This document shows positions 33,221 to 41,321 of a stretch of 64,000 bases of DNA, piece after piece; positions within the stretch are counted from its first letter, which is position 1, and the number at the start of each line of letters is the position of its first letter. The notes below the pieces were generated by a model that saw only the letters and a list, made by a program, of their open reading frames with translations, had not been told where the DNA came from and did not search any database. Source of the stretch: Cellvibrionaceae bacterium (GTDB lineage Bacteria > Pseudomonadota > Gammaproteobacteria > Pseudomonadales > Cellvibrionaceae); NCBI GenBank assembly GCA_021151695.1, contig JAGKWU010000001.1, forward strand, positions 496,001-560,000, given 5' to 3'. The position numbers and the translations under genes were made by a program.

Positions 33221-33487
33221 CTTTACGCTGCTCTCTTGCCAGCCTGCATGCTTTTTGAGCAATTGGCGGGATTACCTGATTAAATTACTCAGGTATTCTA
33301 CCCCATAGCCACGGCGTTTAAAAACCGCAACCGTGTCACAACATGTAAATTACATCTATCACATTGATTTATCTCTTTTATTCCTGGCGTCACAAGAGTC
33401 TTTCCACCCCAGCCAAAGGCTATCTGGTAAACTTCGCGGCATTTTTGCCCGGTCTGTATTGGCCCGCCCTCTCTATAAAGGTTCTCC

Positions 33488-36400
33488 ATGAGCATTCCTT
33501 CTGCCCTAGCTACCCGTATCGCCGCCCTCAACGACGCCATTCGCCAGCGCATCCTTATATTGGATGGCGGCATGGGCACCATGATCCAGAGCTACAAGCT
33601 CAAAGAGGCGGACTACCGCGGCGCGCGCTTTGCGGATTACCACATGGATATCGCCGGCAATAACGACCTGCTCAGCATCACCAAGCCGGAGGTGATTCGC
33701 GAGATCCAGCACGCTTACCTTGAAGCCGGTGCCGACATCTTGGAAACCAACACTTTTAACGCTACCCGCATTTCCATGGCCGACTACGACATGGAAGACC
33801 TGGTGCCAGAGCTCAATTACGCCGCCGCCAAACTGGCGCGCGATCTCTGCGATGAAATGACCGCACAGAATCCGGCCAAACCGCGTTTTGTGGCTGGCGT
33901 ACTTGGCCCCACCAGCCGCACCTGCTCTATCTCCCCTGATGTAAATGATCCAGGCGCGCGCAACGTAACGTTCGATCAGCTGGTTGAAAATTACGTGGAA
34001 GCTACCGACAGCCTGGTCAAAGGCGGCGCCGATATTATTTTGATCGAAACTATCTTCGATACACTTAACGCCAAAGCTGCCGTATTTGCGGTGAAAAAAT
34101 ATTTTGACGATGTCGGTTTTGAATTGCCGATCATGATTTCCGGCACCATCACCGATGCCTCTGGCCGCACCCTGTCCGGCCAAACTACCGAAGCTTTCTA
34201 TAACTCTCTCGCCCATGCGCGTCCACTCAGTATGGGTTTGAACTGTGCCCTGGGTGCAAAAGAATTGCGTCAGTATGTGCAAGAGTTGTCGCGCGTCGCT
34301 CACTGTTTTGTGAGTGCGCACCCCAACGCCGGTTTACCCAACGAATTCGGTGAATACGATCAAACCGCGCAAGAAATGGTGGAAATTGTTGAAGAGTTTG
34401 CCGCGAGCGGCTTCCTCAATATTATCGGCGGTTGTTGCGGTACCACACCCGCACACATCAAAGCGCTTGCCGATGTAATGTCGAAATATCCACCGCGCCC
34501 TATTCCCGATATTGAACCCGCATGCCGCCTGTCAGGTCTCGAACCTTTCAACATCACTAAAGATTCTTTGTTCGTCAACGTGGGCGAGCGCTGTAACGTT
34601 ACTGGCTCGGCAAAATTCAAACGCCTGATTGTGGAAGAGGATTACACCACTGCACTGGAAATTGCGTTAGAGCAAGTGGAAAACGGTGCACAGGTTATCG
34701 ACATCAATATGGACGAAGGCATGCTCGATGCCGAAAAAGCGATTGTGCGCTTTTTGAATTTGATTGCTGGCGAACCAGACATTGCCCGCGTGCCCATCAT
34801 GGTGGACTCCTCCAAATGGGAAGTGATCGAAGCCGGTTTAAAATGCATCCAAGGCAAGCCAATTGTTAACTCCATTTCGCTGAAAGAAGGCGAAGAGGAA
34901 TTCCTGCACAAAGCTAAACTCTGCATGCGCTATGGGGCCGCTGTGGTGGTCATGGCCTTCGATGAAACCGGCCAGGCAGATACCATGGCCCGCAAAAAAG
35001 AAATTTGTGAACGCTCCTATCGTACACTGGTGGATAAACTCGATTTCCCACCGGAAGATATTATTTTCGACCCAAATATTTTTGCGGTCGCTACCGGCAT
35101 TGAAGAACACAACAACTACGCCGTGGACTTTATCGAAGCCACGCGCTGGATTCGCACCAACCTACCCCACGCCGGCGTAAGCGGTGGTGTATCTAACGTA
35201 TCTTTCTCCTTCCGTGGCAACAACCCGGTTCGCGAAGCGATTCACTCCGTGTTTTTGTACTACGCCATTAAAGCCGGCATGAACATGGGTATCGTAAACG
35301 CCGGCCAGCTGGCGGTTTACGATGATCTGCCGCAAGAATTAAAAGATAAAGTTGAAGATGTAATCCTCAACCGTCACGCTGGCGGTACAGAAGCATTGCT
35401 CGATATCGCCGAAAAATATCGCGGCGATGGTTCTGCCGGTGAGAAAAAAGAAGATGAAGAATGGCGTTCATTGCCTATCGCCAAGCGTATCGAACATGCA
35501 TTGGTAAAAGGCATTTCTACTCATATTGAAGCCGACACAGAAGAAGCGCGCCAACACTACCCCCGCCCGCTTGACGTGATCGAAGGTCCATTAATGGACG
35601 GCATGAACGTCGTAGGTGATTTGTTCGGTGAAGGTAAAATGTTTTTGCCGCAAGTGGTGAAATCTGCGCGCGTAATGAAACAATCCGTTGCCTATTTGCA
35701 ACCATTTATCGAAGCGGAAAAAACCGAAGCCTCAAAACCTAACGGAAAAATTTTGATGGCCACCGTAAAAGGTGACGTACACGATATCGGCAAAAATATT
35801 GTGGGCGTAGTGCTGCAGTGCAACAACTTCGAAGTGGTTGATCTGGGTGTAATGGTGCCTTGCGATAAAATCCTCGATACCGCTATCGAACAAAACTGCG
35901 ACATCATCGGCCTCTCGGGCCTGATCACCCCATCGCTGGATGAAATGGTATTTGTGGGTCGTGAAATGGAGCGTCGCGGTATCAACAAGCCACTGCTGAT
36001 CGGCGGCGCCACCACGTCGAAAGCGCACACGGCGGTAAAAATTGATCCGGTATTTAAACTCAACCAGGTTGTGTATGTAGCAGATGCTTCGCGCGCGGTA
36101 GGCGTGGCTAGCACCCTGCTCTCCGATGAGTTGCGTCCCAAATTTATCGCCGATGTTAAGCAGGAATATATAGAAGTTCGCGAGCGCAATGCCAACCGCA
36201 AGCCGCGCGGCACAGTACGCAGCTATCCGGAAGCAATCGCCAAAGGTTTGAAGCTGGATTGGGACAATTACACACCGCCAAAACCTGCGTTTACCGGCAT
36301 TAAGGTTTTTGAAAATTACGACCTCAACACCCTGGTTGATTTTATCGACTGGACTCCCTTCTTTATCAGCTGGGATCTCGCCGGTAAATATCCACGTATT

Positions 36401-37210
36401 TTGGAAGATGAAATCGTGGGCGAAGCAGCGCGCAACTTGTTTGATGACGCACAAAAAATGCTACACAAACTCATCACGGAAAAATTAATCAGCGCCAATG
36501 GCGCTATAGGCTTCTGGCCCGCCAACACCGTCAACCACGACGACATAGCGGTATATGATGCGAATGGAAAACAAATTTCTACCTTGCACCATATTCGCCA
36601 GCAACACCTTAAACCAGGCATGGAAACCAAACCGCATTTCTCCCTTGCGGATTTCGTCGCACCCAAAGAAACCGGCAAACAAGATTACATTGGCGGCTTC
36701 GCCGTTACGGCTGGCATAGGTGCCGAAGAATTGGCAAAGGAATACCAACAAAAAGGCGATGACTACAACAGCATCATGGTTAAAGCCCTCGCCGACCGTT
36801 TAGCGGAAGCCTTCGCCGAACATATGCATGTACGCGTGCGTAAAGAATTCTGGGGCTACGACGCCAATGAACAACTTGATAATGAACAACTTATCAAAGA
36901 GCAATACAAAGGCATACGTCCTGCACCTGGCTACCCTGCTTGCCCGGATCACACAGAGAAAGCCGCATTGTTCAGCTTGTTAAATGCCTCTGCGAATACC
37001 GGCATCACCTTGACAGAACACTTCGCCATGCTGCCGACTGCGGCCGTTTCTGGTTGGTATTTTTCGCACCCTGAATCAGAGTATTTCCCGACAGGAAAAA
37101 TTGAAAAGGATCAGGTAGAGAGTTTGGCGGAGCGTAAGGGGGTTAGCCTGCAAGAAGTTGAAAGATGGTTGAGCCCGGTGTTGGCTTATGAGCCGGGGAC
37201 TGCGGAGTAA
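33488..37210 (+). CDS. metH: Cobalamin-dependent methionine synthase
   Basis: A 1240-residue MetH (E. coli 1227). It transfers a methyl group from 5-methyltetrahydrofolate to homocysteine through cob(I)alamin. The homocysteine domain has 'ILDGGMGTMIQ' and zinc ligands Cys253, Cys316 and Cys317 ('MGLNCALGAKEL', 'IIGGCCGTTPAHI'). The pterin domain has 'NVGERCNVTGSAKFKR' and 'VDSSKWEVIEAGLK'. The B12 domain carries the cobalt-ligating His765 in 'VKGDVHDIGKNIV' with 'DLGVMVP' and 'GLSGLITPSLDEM'. The C-terminal activation domain has 'RPAPGYPACPDHTEK' for AdoMet. Residue offsets against E. coli are a constant +6. No cobalamin or SAM riboswitch is evident in the 270-base upstream region. Confidence 0.97.
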   Translation: MSIPSALATRIAALNDAIRQRILILDGGMGTMIQSYKLKEADYRGARFADYHMDIAGNNDLLSITKPEVIREIQHAYLEAGADILETNTFNATRISMADYDMEDLVPELNYAAAKLARDLCDEMTAQNPAKPRFVAGVLGPTSRTCSISPDVNDPGARNVTFDQLVENYVEATDSLVKGGADIILIETIFDTLNAKAAVFAVKKYFDDVGFELPIMISGTITDASGRTLSGQTTEAFYNSLAHARPLSMGLNCALGAKELRQYVQELSRVAHCFVSAHPNAGLPNEFGEYDQTAQEMVEIVEEFAASGFLNIIGGCCGTTPAHIKALADVMSKYPPRPIPDIEPACRLSGLEPFNITKDSLFVNVGERCNVTGSAKFKRLIVEEDYTTALEIALEQVENGAQVIDINMDEGMLDAEKAIVRFLNLIAGEPDIARVPIMVDSSKWEVIEAGLKCIQGKPIVNSISLKEGEEEFLHKAKLCMRYGAAVVVMAFDETGQADTMARKKEICERSYRTLVDKLDFPPEDIIFDPNIFAVATGIEEHNNYAVDFIEATRWIRTNLPHAGVSGGVSNVSFSFRGNNPVREAIHSVFLYYAIKAGMNMGIVNAGQLAVYDDLPQELKDKVEDVILNRHAGGTEALLDIAEKYRGDGSAGEKKEDEEWRSLPIAKRIEHALVKGISTHIEADTEEARQHYPRPLDVIEGPLMDGMNVVGDLFGEGKMFLPQVVKSARVMKQSVAYLQPFIEAEKTEASKPNGKILMATVKGDVHDIGKNIVGVVLQCNNFEVVDLGVMVPCDKILDTAIEQNCDIIGLSGLITPSLDEMVFVGREMERRGINKPLLIGGATTSKAHTAVKIDPVFKLNQVVYVADASRAVGVASTLLSDELRPKFIADVKQEYIEVRERNANRKPRGTVRSYPEAIAKGLKLDWDNYTPPKPAFTGIKVFENYDLNTLVDFIDWTPFFISWDLAGKYPRILEDEIVGEAARNLFDDAQKMLHKLITEKLISANGAIGFWPANTVNHDDIAVYDANGKQISTLHHIRQQHLKPGMETKPHFSLADFVAPKETGKQDYIGGFAVTAGIGAEELAKEYQQKGDDYNSIMVKALADRLAEAFAEHMHVRVRKEFWGYDANEQLDNEQLIKEQYKGIRPAPGYPACPDHTEKAALFSLLNASANTGITLTEHFAMLPTAAVSGWYFSHPESEYFPTGKIEKDQVESLAERKGVSLQEVERWLSPVLAYEPGTAE

Positions 37211-37217
37211 CCCGCAG

Positions 37218-37251
37218 GGCGTACGGCGTACGGCGTACGGCGTACGGCGTA
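37218..37251. repeat. Short tandem repeat GGCGTAC, nearly five copies
   Basis: Four exact copies of the heptamer GGCGTAC at 37218-37245 and a fifth ending in GGCGTAA. It begins 8 bases after the metH stop. Not a CRISPR (no spacers). Confidence 0.95.
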
Positions 37252-37272
37252 ATCGCTAAGCATTACGCCGTA
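37243..37272. repeat. Inverted repeat after metH
   Basis: TACGGCGTAAT and ATTACGCCGTA are perfect 11-base arms around the 8-base loop CGCTAAGC. The left arm is made of the last tandem repeats. It lacks a T-run and so is not a classical terminator. It could cap the metH 3' end. Confidence 0.85.
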
Positions 37273-37332
37273 TGTAAATAATTCCTAGCATTACACATCC
37301 GGCGCAATGCTTCGCGATTGTGCCCTACAAAA

Positions 37333-37761
37333 TCAAAACGCAATTTTCACCGAAGCCGCACTCCGCTTCCCTTCCCCATGGTAAACGGCTTCAATATTGT
37401 TACCGTCAGGATCGAGGACAAAGGCGGCGTAATAACCGGGATGATAAGGACGCTCACCGGGCTTGCCATTATCATCTCCGCCATTCGCCAACGCAGCTTT
37501 GTAAAATTTATCCACAACAGCTGGGGATTGCGCCTGAAACGCGAGGTGATAACGACCGGTTAGCTTACCTTGTGCCGCTTTGCTTTTTGAGGTGGAAACG
37601 AACAACTCGTCAGCCCAGAAAAAATCGTCGCCTGTACCACCTATAGGAATATCCAGAATTTCAAACACAGCCGTGTAAAATTTTTGGGAAGCAGGTAAAT
37701 CCCTTACGACTAGCTGGATGTGATCTATCAATCTTCCGCGATGCAATTCTCTAGCTGTCAT
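37333..37761 (-). CDS. VOC-superfamily (glyoxalase/dioxygenase-like) protein
   Basis: A 142-residue protein with two beta-alpha-beta-beta-beta halves: 'LIDHIQLVVRDLPASQKFYT' and 'YHLAFQAQSPAVVDKFYKAA'. The closing block 'GYYAAFVLDPDGNNIEAVYH' has the conserved metal-ligand Glu and the D-P-D-G-N motif. His in 'DHIQL' and in 'YHLAF' fill other ligand positions. Members include glyoxalase I, fosfomycin/bleomycin-resistance and dioxygenase-type enzymes; the substrate here is unknown. AAGGTG precedes the ATG. The upstream gene on the same strand ends 10 bases away. Confidence 0.9.
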   Translation of the reverse strand: MTARELHRGRLIDHIQLVVRDLPASQKFYTAVFEILDIPIGGTGDDFFWADELFVSTSKSKAAQGKLTGRYHLAFQAQSPAVVDKFYKAALANGGDDNGKPGERPYHPGYYAAFVLDPDGNNIEAVYHGEGKRSAASVKIAF

Positions 37762-37771
37762 GACGACACCT

Positions 37772-38257
37772 TTATAAAAGTTGCTCTACTAATCGATTTT
37801 TAAATGCGTCCATCTGTAAGCGCAACGCATAAAGATTGAGATCGGTACATTTACTCAAATGACGCAGCACGCGTGAGCGCATTACCTTGATGTGATCTTT
37901 GCATTGCGAGCCAAGCAATTTTAATTTAAGGTCAAAAACAGTAGTGCCTTTTTCAAGCAGGAAGACTTCTTCTATCAAATAAGATAATACGGACTGACTC
38001 ATCGTTGCGGCAGATAAAATACTTCGTTCACAATTTGCCTGCTTTAGCGCCGGACATAAAACGTTCTTTTCAACATCGAGGTTTATTTTAAGCGCTACAC
38101 AAAATTCTTCTGCAATTACCTGCTTCTGGGCGATATCAGTTACGCGCTCATACAACATAAATAACGCCTTCGTCTGCTCGTAAGCGGTATTCATAAAATC
38201 CACGGCATCATGTAAAGGCAAATAAGAATCAAGCTTTAGTGTGGTCGCTATACCCAT
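37772..38257 (-). CDS. Degenerate hemerythrin-like four-helix protein
   Basis: ATG at 38257 (MGIATTLKLDSYLPLHDAVD) with GAGG at eight bases gives 161 residues. The helices show the bacterial hemerythrin/HHE pattern: 'TKALFMLYERV' aligns with the usual 'VKALFEEYE', and 'IAEEFCVALKINLDVEKNVL' followed by 'CPALK' with 'ICRALKVHTQIEEEIFYPAL'-type sequence. The ligand His of the second helix is replaced (I-N for V-H), and the His of the first helix motif is also missing ('NTAYEQTK'). Only 'KDHIKVMRS' keeps a His at a ligand-like place. It therefore probably does not bind a di-iron centre. Family assignment is by eye and moderate. It precedes the VOC gene by 10 bases. Confidence 0.6.
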   Translation of the reverse strand: MGIATTLKLDSYLPLHDAVDFMNTAYEQTKALFMLYERVTDIAQKQVIAEEFCVALKINLDVEKNVLCPALKQANCERSILSAATMSQSVLSYLIEEVFLLEKGTTVFDLKLKLLGSQCKDHIKVMRSRVLRHLSKCTDLNLYALRLQMDAFKNRLVEQLL

Positions 38258-38422
38258 ATCATTTACCTCATTAACCTTTTGCAATAAAACACCAGCCAAA
38301 TCAAGGAGTCATAGTAGTCAGATTCCCTGCAAACCTCCGTTCGCCAGGCAACGAATTAGCAACGCCACACTAAATAATAAACCAGAGAGCTACTCACCCC
38401 CTCGTAAACACCGACACAAAAA

Positions 38423-38436
38423 GGTACTTTATTACC
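38423..38436. promoter_or_regulatory. Candidate HipB operator 1
   Basis: GGTACTTTATTACC, a GGTA-N6-TACC palindrome. A similar element lies just before the hipB start. HipB proteins bind spaced palindromes at their own promoter, so autoregulation is expected. The assignment of this sequence is inference. Confidence 0.45.
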
Positions 38437-38539
38437 CACAAATAGAAAAATATCGAATAAAAGATAATTTTCTACCCAATTTGACTAAAATCAATAATAG
38501 GTATATTTTTAACTATAATGAATATAAAAACCATCAAAA

Positions 38540-38553
38540 GGTAATAAATAACC
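38540..38553. promoter_or_regulatory. Candidate HipB operator 2, at the hipB start
   Basis: GGTAATAAATAACC, a near palindrome (GGT-N8-ACC), ends four bases before the hipB ATG. Both copies are preceded by AAAA and followed by C. Confidence 0.45.
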
Positions 38554-38557
38554 CATT

Positions 38558-38911
38558 ATGAACTACCTTACAATGACAGATGCGTCTATAGCTGCCGAGC
38601 TGGGTAACCGTTTGGAGCAACGGCGTCTGGAACGAAACATTCCCCAGCAGCAAGTGGCCGATGAGATAGGTATTACGCCAAAAAGCTACCGTCAGCTAGT
38701 TGCTGGTGGCGGCAAGCTGGAGAATATGATTGCTGCCATGCGGGTGCTGGATTGCCTTGATCAACTGGATAATTTTCTGCCACCACCCCAACCGAGCCCA
38801 CTCACGCAGCTCAAACTCAAAGGCAAAGAACGCAAACGTGCACGACAATATCCAGCTAAAAACAAGCCCATGAATATTGAGGGTGTACAAGAACCTAAAC
38901 TGGATTGGTAA
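38558..38911 (+). CDS. hipB: HipB-like antitoxin, XRE-type DNA-binding protein
   Basis: A 117-residue Xre-family helix-turn-helix protein. The DNA-binding region spans about residues 10-65 ('LGNRLEQRRLERNIPQQQVA', 'EIGITPKSYRQLVAGGGKLE'), followed by 'MIAAMRVLDCLDQLDNFLPP'. The tail is longer and more basic than E. coli HipB ('KGKERKRARQYPAK'). It lies 12 bases upstream of hipA on the same strand, in the standard antitoxin-first order. It should neutralise HipA and repress the operon. Candidate operators lie upstream. Confidence 0.88.
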   Translation: MNYLTMTDASIAAELGNRLEQRRLERNIPQQQVADEIGITPKSYRQLVAGGGKLENMIAAMRVLDCLDQLDNFLPPPQPSPLTQLKLKGKERKRARQYPAKNKPMNIEGVQEPKLDW

Positions 38912-38923
38912 AGGCAGATAAAG

Positions 38924-40231
38924 ATGCAGAACCTTGCAGAAGTATGGCTGTGGGACAAGATGGTTGGCGCGCTCGCCTGGGACCCAGACACTGCCACCGC
39001 CATTTTTGAGTACACTCCCGATTGGGCACAAACTGGCGTGCAAATGTCACCGCTGCAGATGCCCACCCGGATACAGGGAGCGCGCCTATTTCGTTTTCCA
39101 CAATTAAATTACGAAACCTACAAAGGGCTTCCCGCCTGCTTTGCCGACACCTTGCCCGACGATTTCGGCAATGCGGTGATCAATGCGTGGCTTTCACGCA
39201 ATGGCCGTGACCCCGCCAGTTTCACTCCGCTTGAGCGCTTGCTTTACACCGGCAAACGCGGCATGGGCGCATTGGAATATGCTCCCGCCATCAAGCAAAC
39301 ACAAAACACAAAAGAGACACTTGAGCTGGAATCGCTAGTGACTATGGCGCAACAGGTGCTGGATCAACGCACCCAGGCATTGAGTTCGTTATCAGCCGAC
39401 ACAGATATCAGCGGCATACTTCAGGTAGGCACCTCCGCTGGTGGTGCACGCGCAAAAGCGGTCATAGCAATCAATAAAGACCGCAGTGAAATTCGCTCTG
39501 GCCAGGTACAGGCACCTGATGGCTTCGAACACTATTTATTAAAATTTGATGGTGTAGTTGAACATAGCAGCCAACGCGAAACCTTTGGTGACCCGCAAGG
39601 TTTTGGCCGCATGGAATATGCCTATTATTTAATGGCGACAGATGCCGGCATCAACATGTCCCCCTGCGAATTATTGCTTGAAGGCAAACGCGCCCATTTT
39701 TTAACAAAACGCTTTGATCGTATTGGTAATTATAAATTACATTACCAATCGCTCTGCGCCATGGATCATGCGGATTATAAAAAACCCGGCCACTATAGTT
39801 ACGAACAATTGTTTTCTGTTGCAAGGCAATTGCGCTTGAGCCGTGCAGAAGCTATAGAACTTTATAGACGCATGGTATTTAACATAGTGGCGCGCAACCA
39901 CGACGATCACGCTAAAAATTTTGGCTTTCTGTTACCCAGCCCACGCGACAACTGGCAGCTAGCGCCAGCATTTGACATAGCCTATAGCTACAAACCCGGT
40001 TCACCCTGGGTTGACTCCCACCAGCTCAGCCTTATGGGTAAGCGTGACAATTTCACGCGGGAAGATTTATTGGAAGCCGCCAGGCTCATTAGCAATTTCA
40101 CCAAGGACGCCAAGCAAATCATTGATCAGGTTACCACTACCGTCAGCAACTGGTCCTTGTACGCAGAGCAAGCCGGTGTAGCAGAAGCATTTATGCAGCG
40201 CATATCGCAAAACTTACGGTTAAAATTGTGA
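38924..40231 (+). CDS. hipA: HipA-family serine/threonine kinase toxin
   Basis: A 435-residue HipA, similar in length to E. coli HipA (440). The N-terminal subdomain is followed by the ATP-loop block 'GTSAGGARAKAVIAI', which in HipA also carries the regulatory autophosphorylation Ser. 'EHYLLKFDG' has the nucleotide-binding Lys, and 'YAYYLMATDAGINM' follows. The catalytic loop 'ARNHDDHAKNFGF' places catalytic Asp at 327 and Mg-binding Asn at 332, matching E. coli D309 and N314. 'LAPAFDIAYSY' is the DFD-like motif. In E. coli the kinase phosphorylates glutamyl-tRNA synthetase and causes persistence; the target here is untested. AAGG precedes the ATG. All key residues are present, so it looks active. 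Confidence 0.93.
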   Translation: MQNLAEVWLWDKMVGALAWDPDTATAIFEYTPDWAQTGVQMSPLQMPTRIQGARLFRFPQLNYETYKGLPACFADTLPDDFGNAVINAWLSRNGRDPASFTPLERLLYTGKRGMGALEYAPAIKQTQNTKETLELESLVTMAQQVLDQRTQALSSLSADTDISGILQVGTSAGGARAKAVIAINKDRSEIRSGQVQAPDGFEHYLLKFDGVVEHSSQRETFGDPQGFGRMEYAYYLMATDAGINMSPCELLLEGKRAHFLTKRFDRIGNYKLHYQSLCAMDHADYKKPGHYSYEQLFSVARQLRLSRAEAIELYRRMVFNIVARNHDDHAKNFGFLLPSPRDNWQLAPAFDIAYSYKPGSPWVDSHQLSLMGKRDNFTREDLLEAARLISNFTKDAKQIIDQVTTTVSNWSLYAEQAGVAEAFMQRISQNLRLKL

Positions 40232-40331
40232 GCCCCAATAACACTGTACAAATCGGTACATTTTTAATCTTTTAAAAGCACTCCACCTCTATTAACCTCC
40301 AGCTTCACACATTTTATACATAGGGAAATAT

Positions 40332-40694
40332 ATGCGCCTAAGCCATCTTATCTGTCTATCTATTAGTTGCATTTGCGCTGCTTTTGTTGGTTGCGGAGCT
40401 GAGGATTCGGAAAACCGGCAGACAAAAGTTTTTAAACCCGACAATTCTATACAATGTGAAAATAATGGAGTTTCTTTGGCTGATATGAGAAAGGAGCTAA
40501 CCAGTGCAGGAATCGACGTTATATGCGCCCAAAAGGGGAACACAGGATTGGCTTATCCTGCTGTGTGTGGTGGCGGCACAGGGAACATTAATGTTTATCT
40601 TATCCACACCAATAATTTACCTGATGCTGAAAAACTAGGTTTTAAATCTGTCAGCGAACTGCCTGAATATAAAGACAGCCAATGCTCTGAATAA
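40332..40694 (+). CDS. Small cysteine-containing lipoprotein
   Basis: A 120-residue predicted lipoprotein. The signal 'LICLSISCICAAFVGC' ends in lipobox F-V-G-C. The mature part has further Cys residues ('SIQCENNG', 'IDVICAQKG', 'PAVCGGGTG', 'DSQCSE') that could form two disulphides in the periplasm. 'GTGNINVYLIHTNNLPDAEK' with 'LGFKSVSELPEY' looks like a compact alpha/beta fold. I do not recognise a named family. AGGGAA precedes the ATG. It stands 100 bases after hipA, and its unit with hipBA is unlikely. Confidence 0.7.
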   Translation: MRLSHLICLSISCICAAFVGCGAEDSENRQTKVFKPDNSIQCENNGVSLADMRKELTSAGIDVICAQKGNTGLAYPAVCGGGTGNINVYLIHTNNLPDAEKLGFKSVSELPEYKDSQCSE

Positions 40695-41321
40695 AGCAGA
40701 ATTGCAGACACCATGTATCGCAAACCAGCATTACGCCACCTGGTTTGCGATGAGAATTTTCATTCGCCGAATTAAATTCGATTTAACTATAAGATTGTTT
40801 ATGTGGCTTATGACGTCGAAACTTTTTACGCCGGCATTTGCTTACTAAAAAACTTACCATCTAATGCCTTATTAAACTCCAACCCCCAAGCTCACTGCCT
40901 CATCAATGTGCGCAAAAACCAAACACCGCCCACTTGCTCTCAGATTAAAATTTTTATTTTCCGTTATTTTCAAGTCAACGCGCCCCCAAATTTAATTTTT
41001 TGCGACAAGACATCTCTTGTAATAAACATCTGGCATAAATATGGCTTAACAAGATACCAGCGACAGACTCACGGAGAGCCTCCCCCTCTATTTATCTTAC
41101 ATACAGACCTTTGATTTTTTGGCCAACTACCTATTTATCAAAAAACCGCCAAAAAAAACTCCTCATATGCTAGCAGCGAAAAATAGCCTTCTATTTGCAA
41201 CGGGACGATTGCGACGTCGGCTATTTTTAATAACAACCAAAAAAATAATACCCGCGAATTAAACACACAAGTGGCCATAAGGCCGCATTAATTGCTAAGC
41301 ATTATTCCAAGGGGAATTATT
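40695..41321. other. Long intergenic region with no convincing gene
   Basis: About 630 AT-rich bases. A 103-codon frame (40803-41114) lacks a good ribosome-binding site and domain pattern and is not called. The right end holds an inverted repeat (listed separately) and then the leader of the secreted haem protein, with AAGGGG before its ATG. Confidence 0.6.
41179..41228. repeat. Competing inverted repeats in the leader of the secreted haem protein
   Basis: AAAAATAGCC (41179-41188) is perfectly complementary to GGCTATTTTT (41219-41228). It also pairs locally as AAATAG (41181-41186) with CTATTT (41191-41196). The two pairings exclude each other, and the longer one ends in a T-run like a terminator. 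It lies about 90 bases before the start codon. Confidence 0.6.

Larger units (their letters stand above)
38258..38557. other. AT-rich divergent region upstream of hipBA
   Basis: About 300 bases, clearly richer in A and T than the surroundings near its right half. It carries two GGT-N8-ACC elements (listed separately) and promoter-like hexamers TTGACT (38481-38486) and TATAAT (38514-38519). The two hexamers are too far apart to pair; TTGACT could instead pair with TATTTT at 38504. No coding frame is convincing. Confidence 0.5.

Noticed and set aside
33221..33487. Possible cobalamin or SAM riboswitch before metH
   Set aside because: No B12-box-like or SAM-aptamer-like pattern was found by eye; a covariance-model search would be decisive.
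37218..37251. CRISPR array
   Set aside because: The GGCGTAC units are contiguous without spacers and there are no cas genes.
40803..41114. 103-codon plus-strand frame in the long gap before the secreted haem protein gene
   Set aside because: No good ribosome-binding site, no signal peptide or domain pattern, and composition like the surrounding AT-rich DNA.
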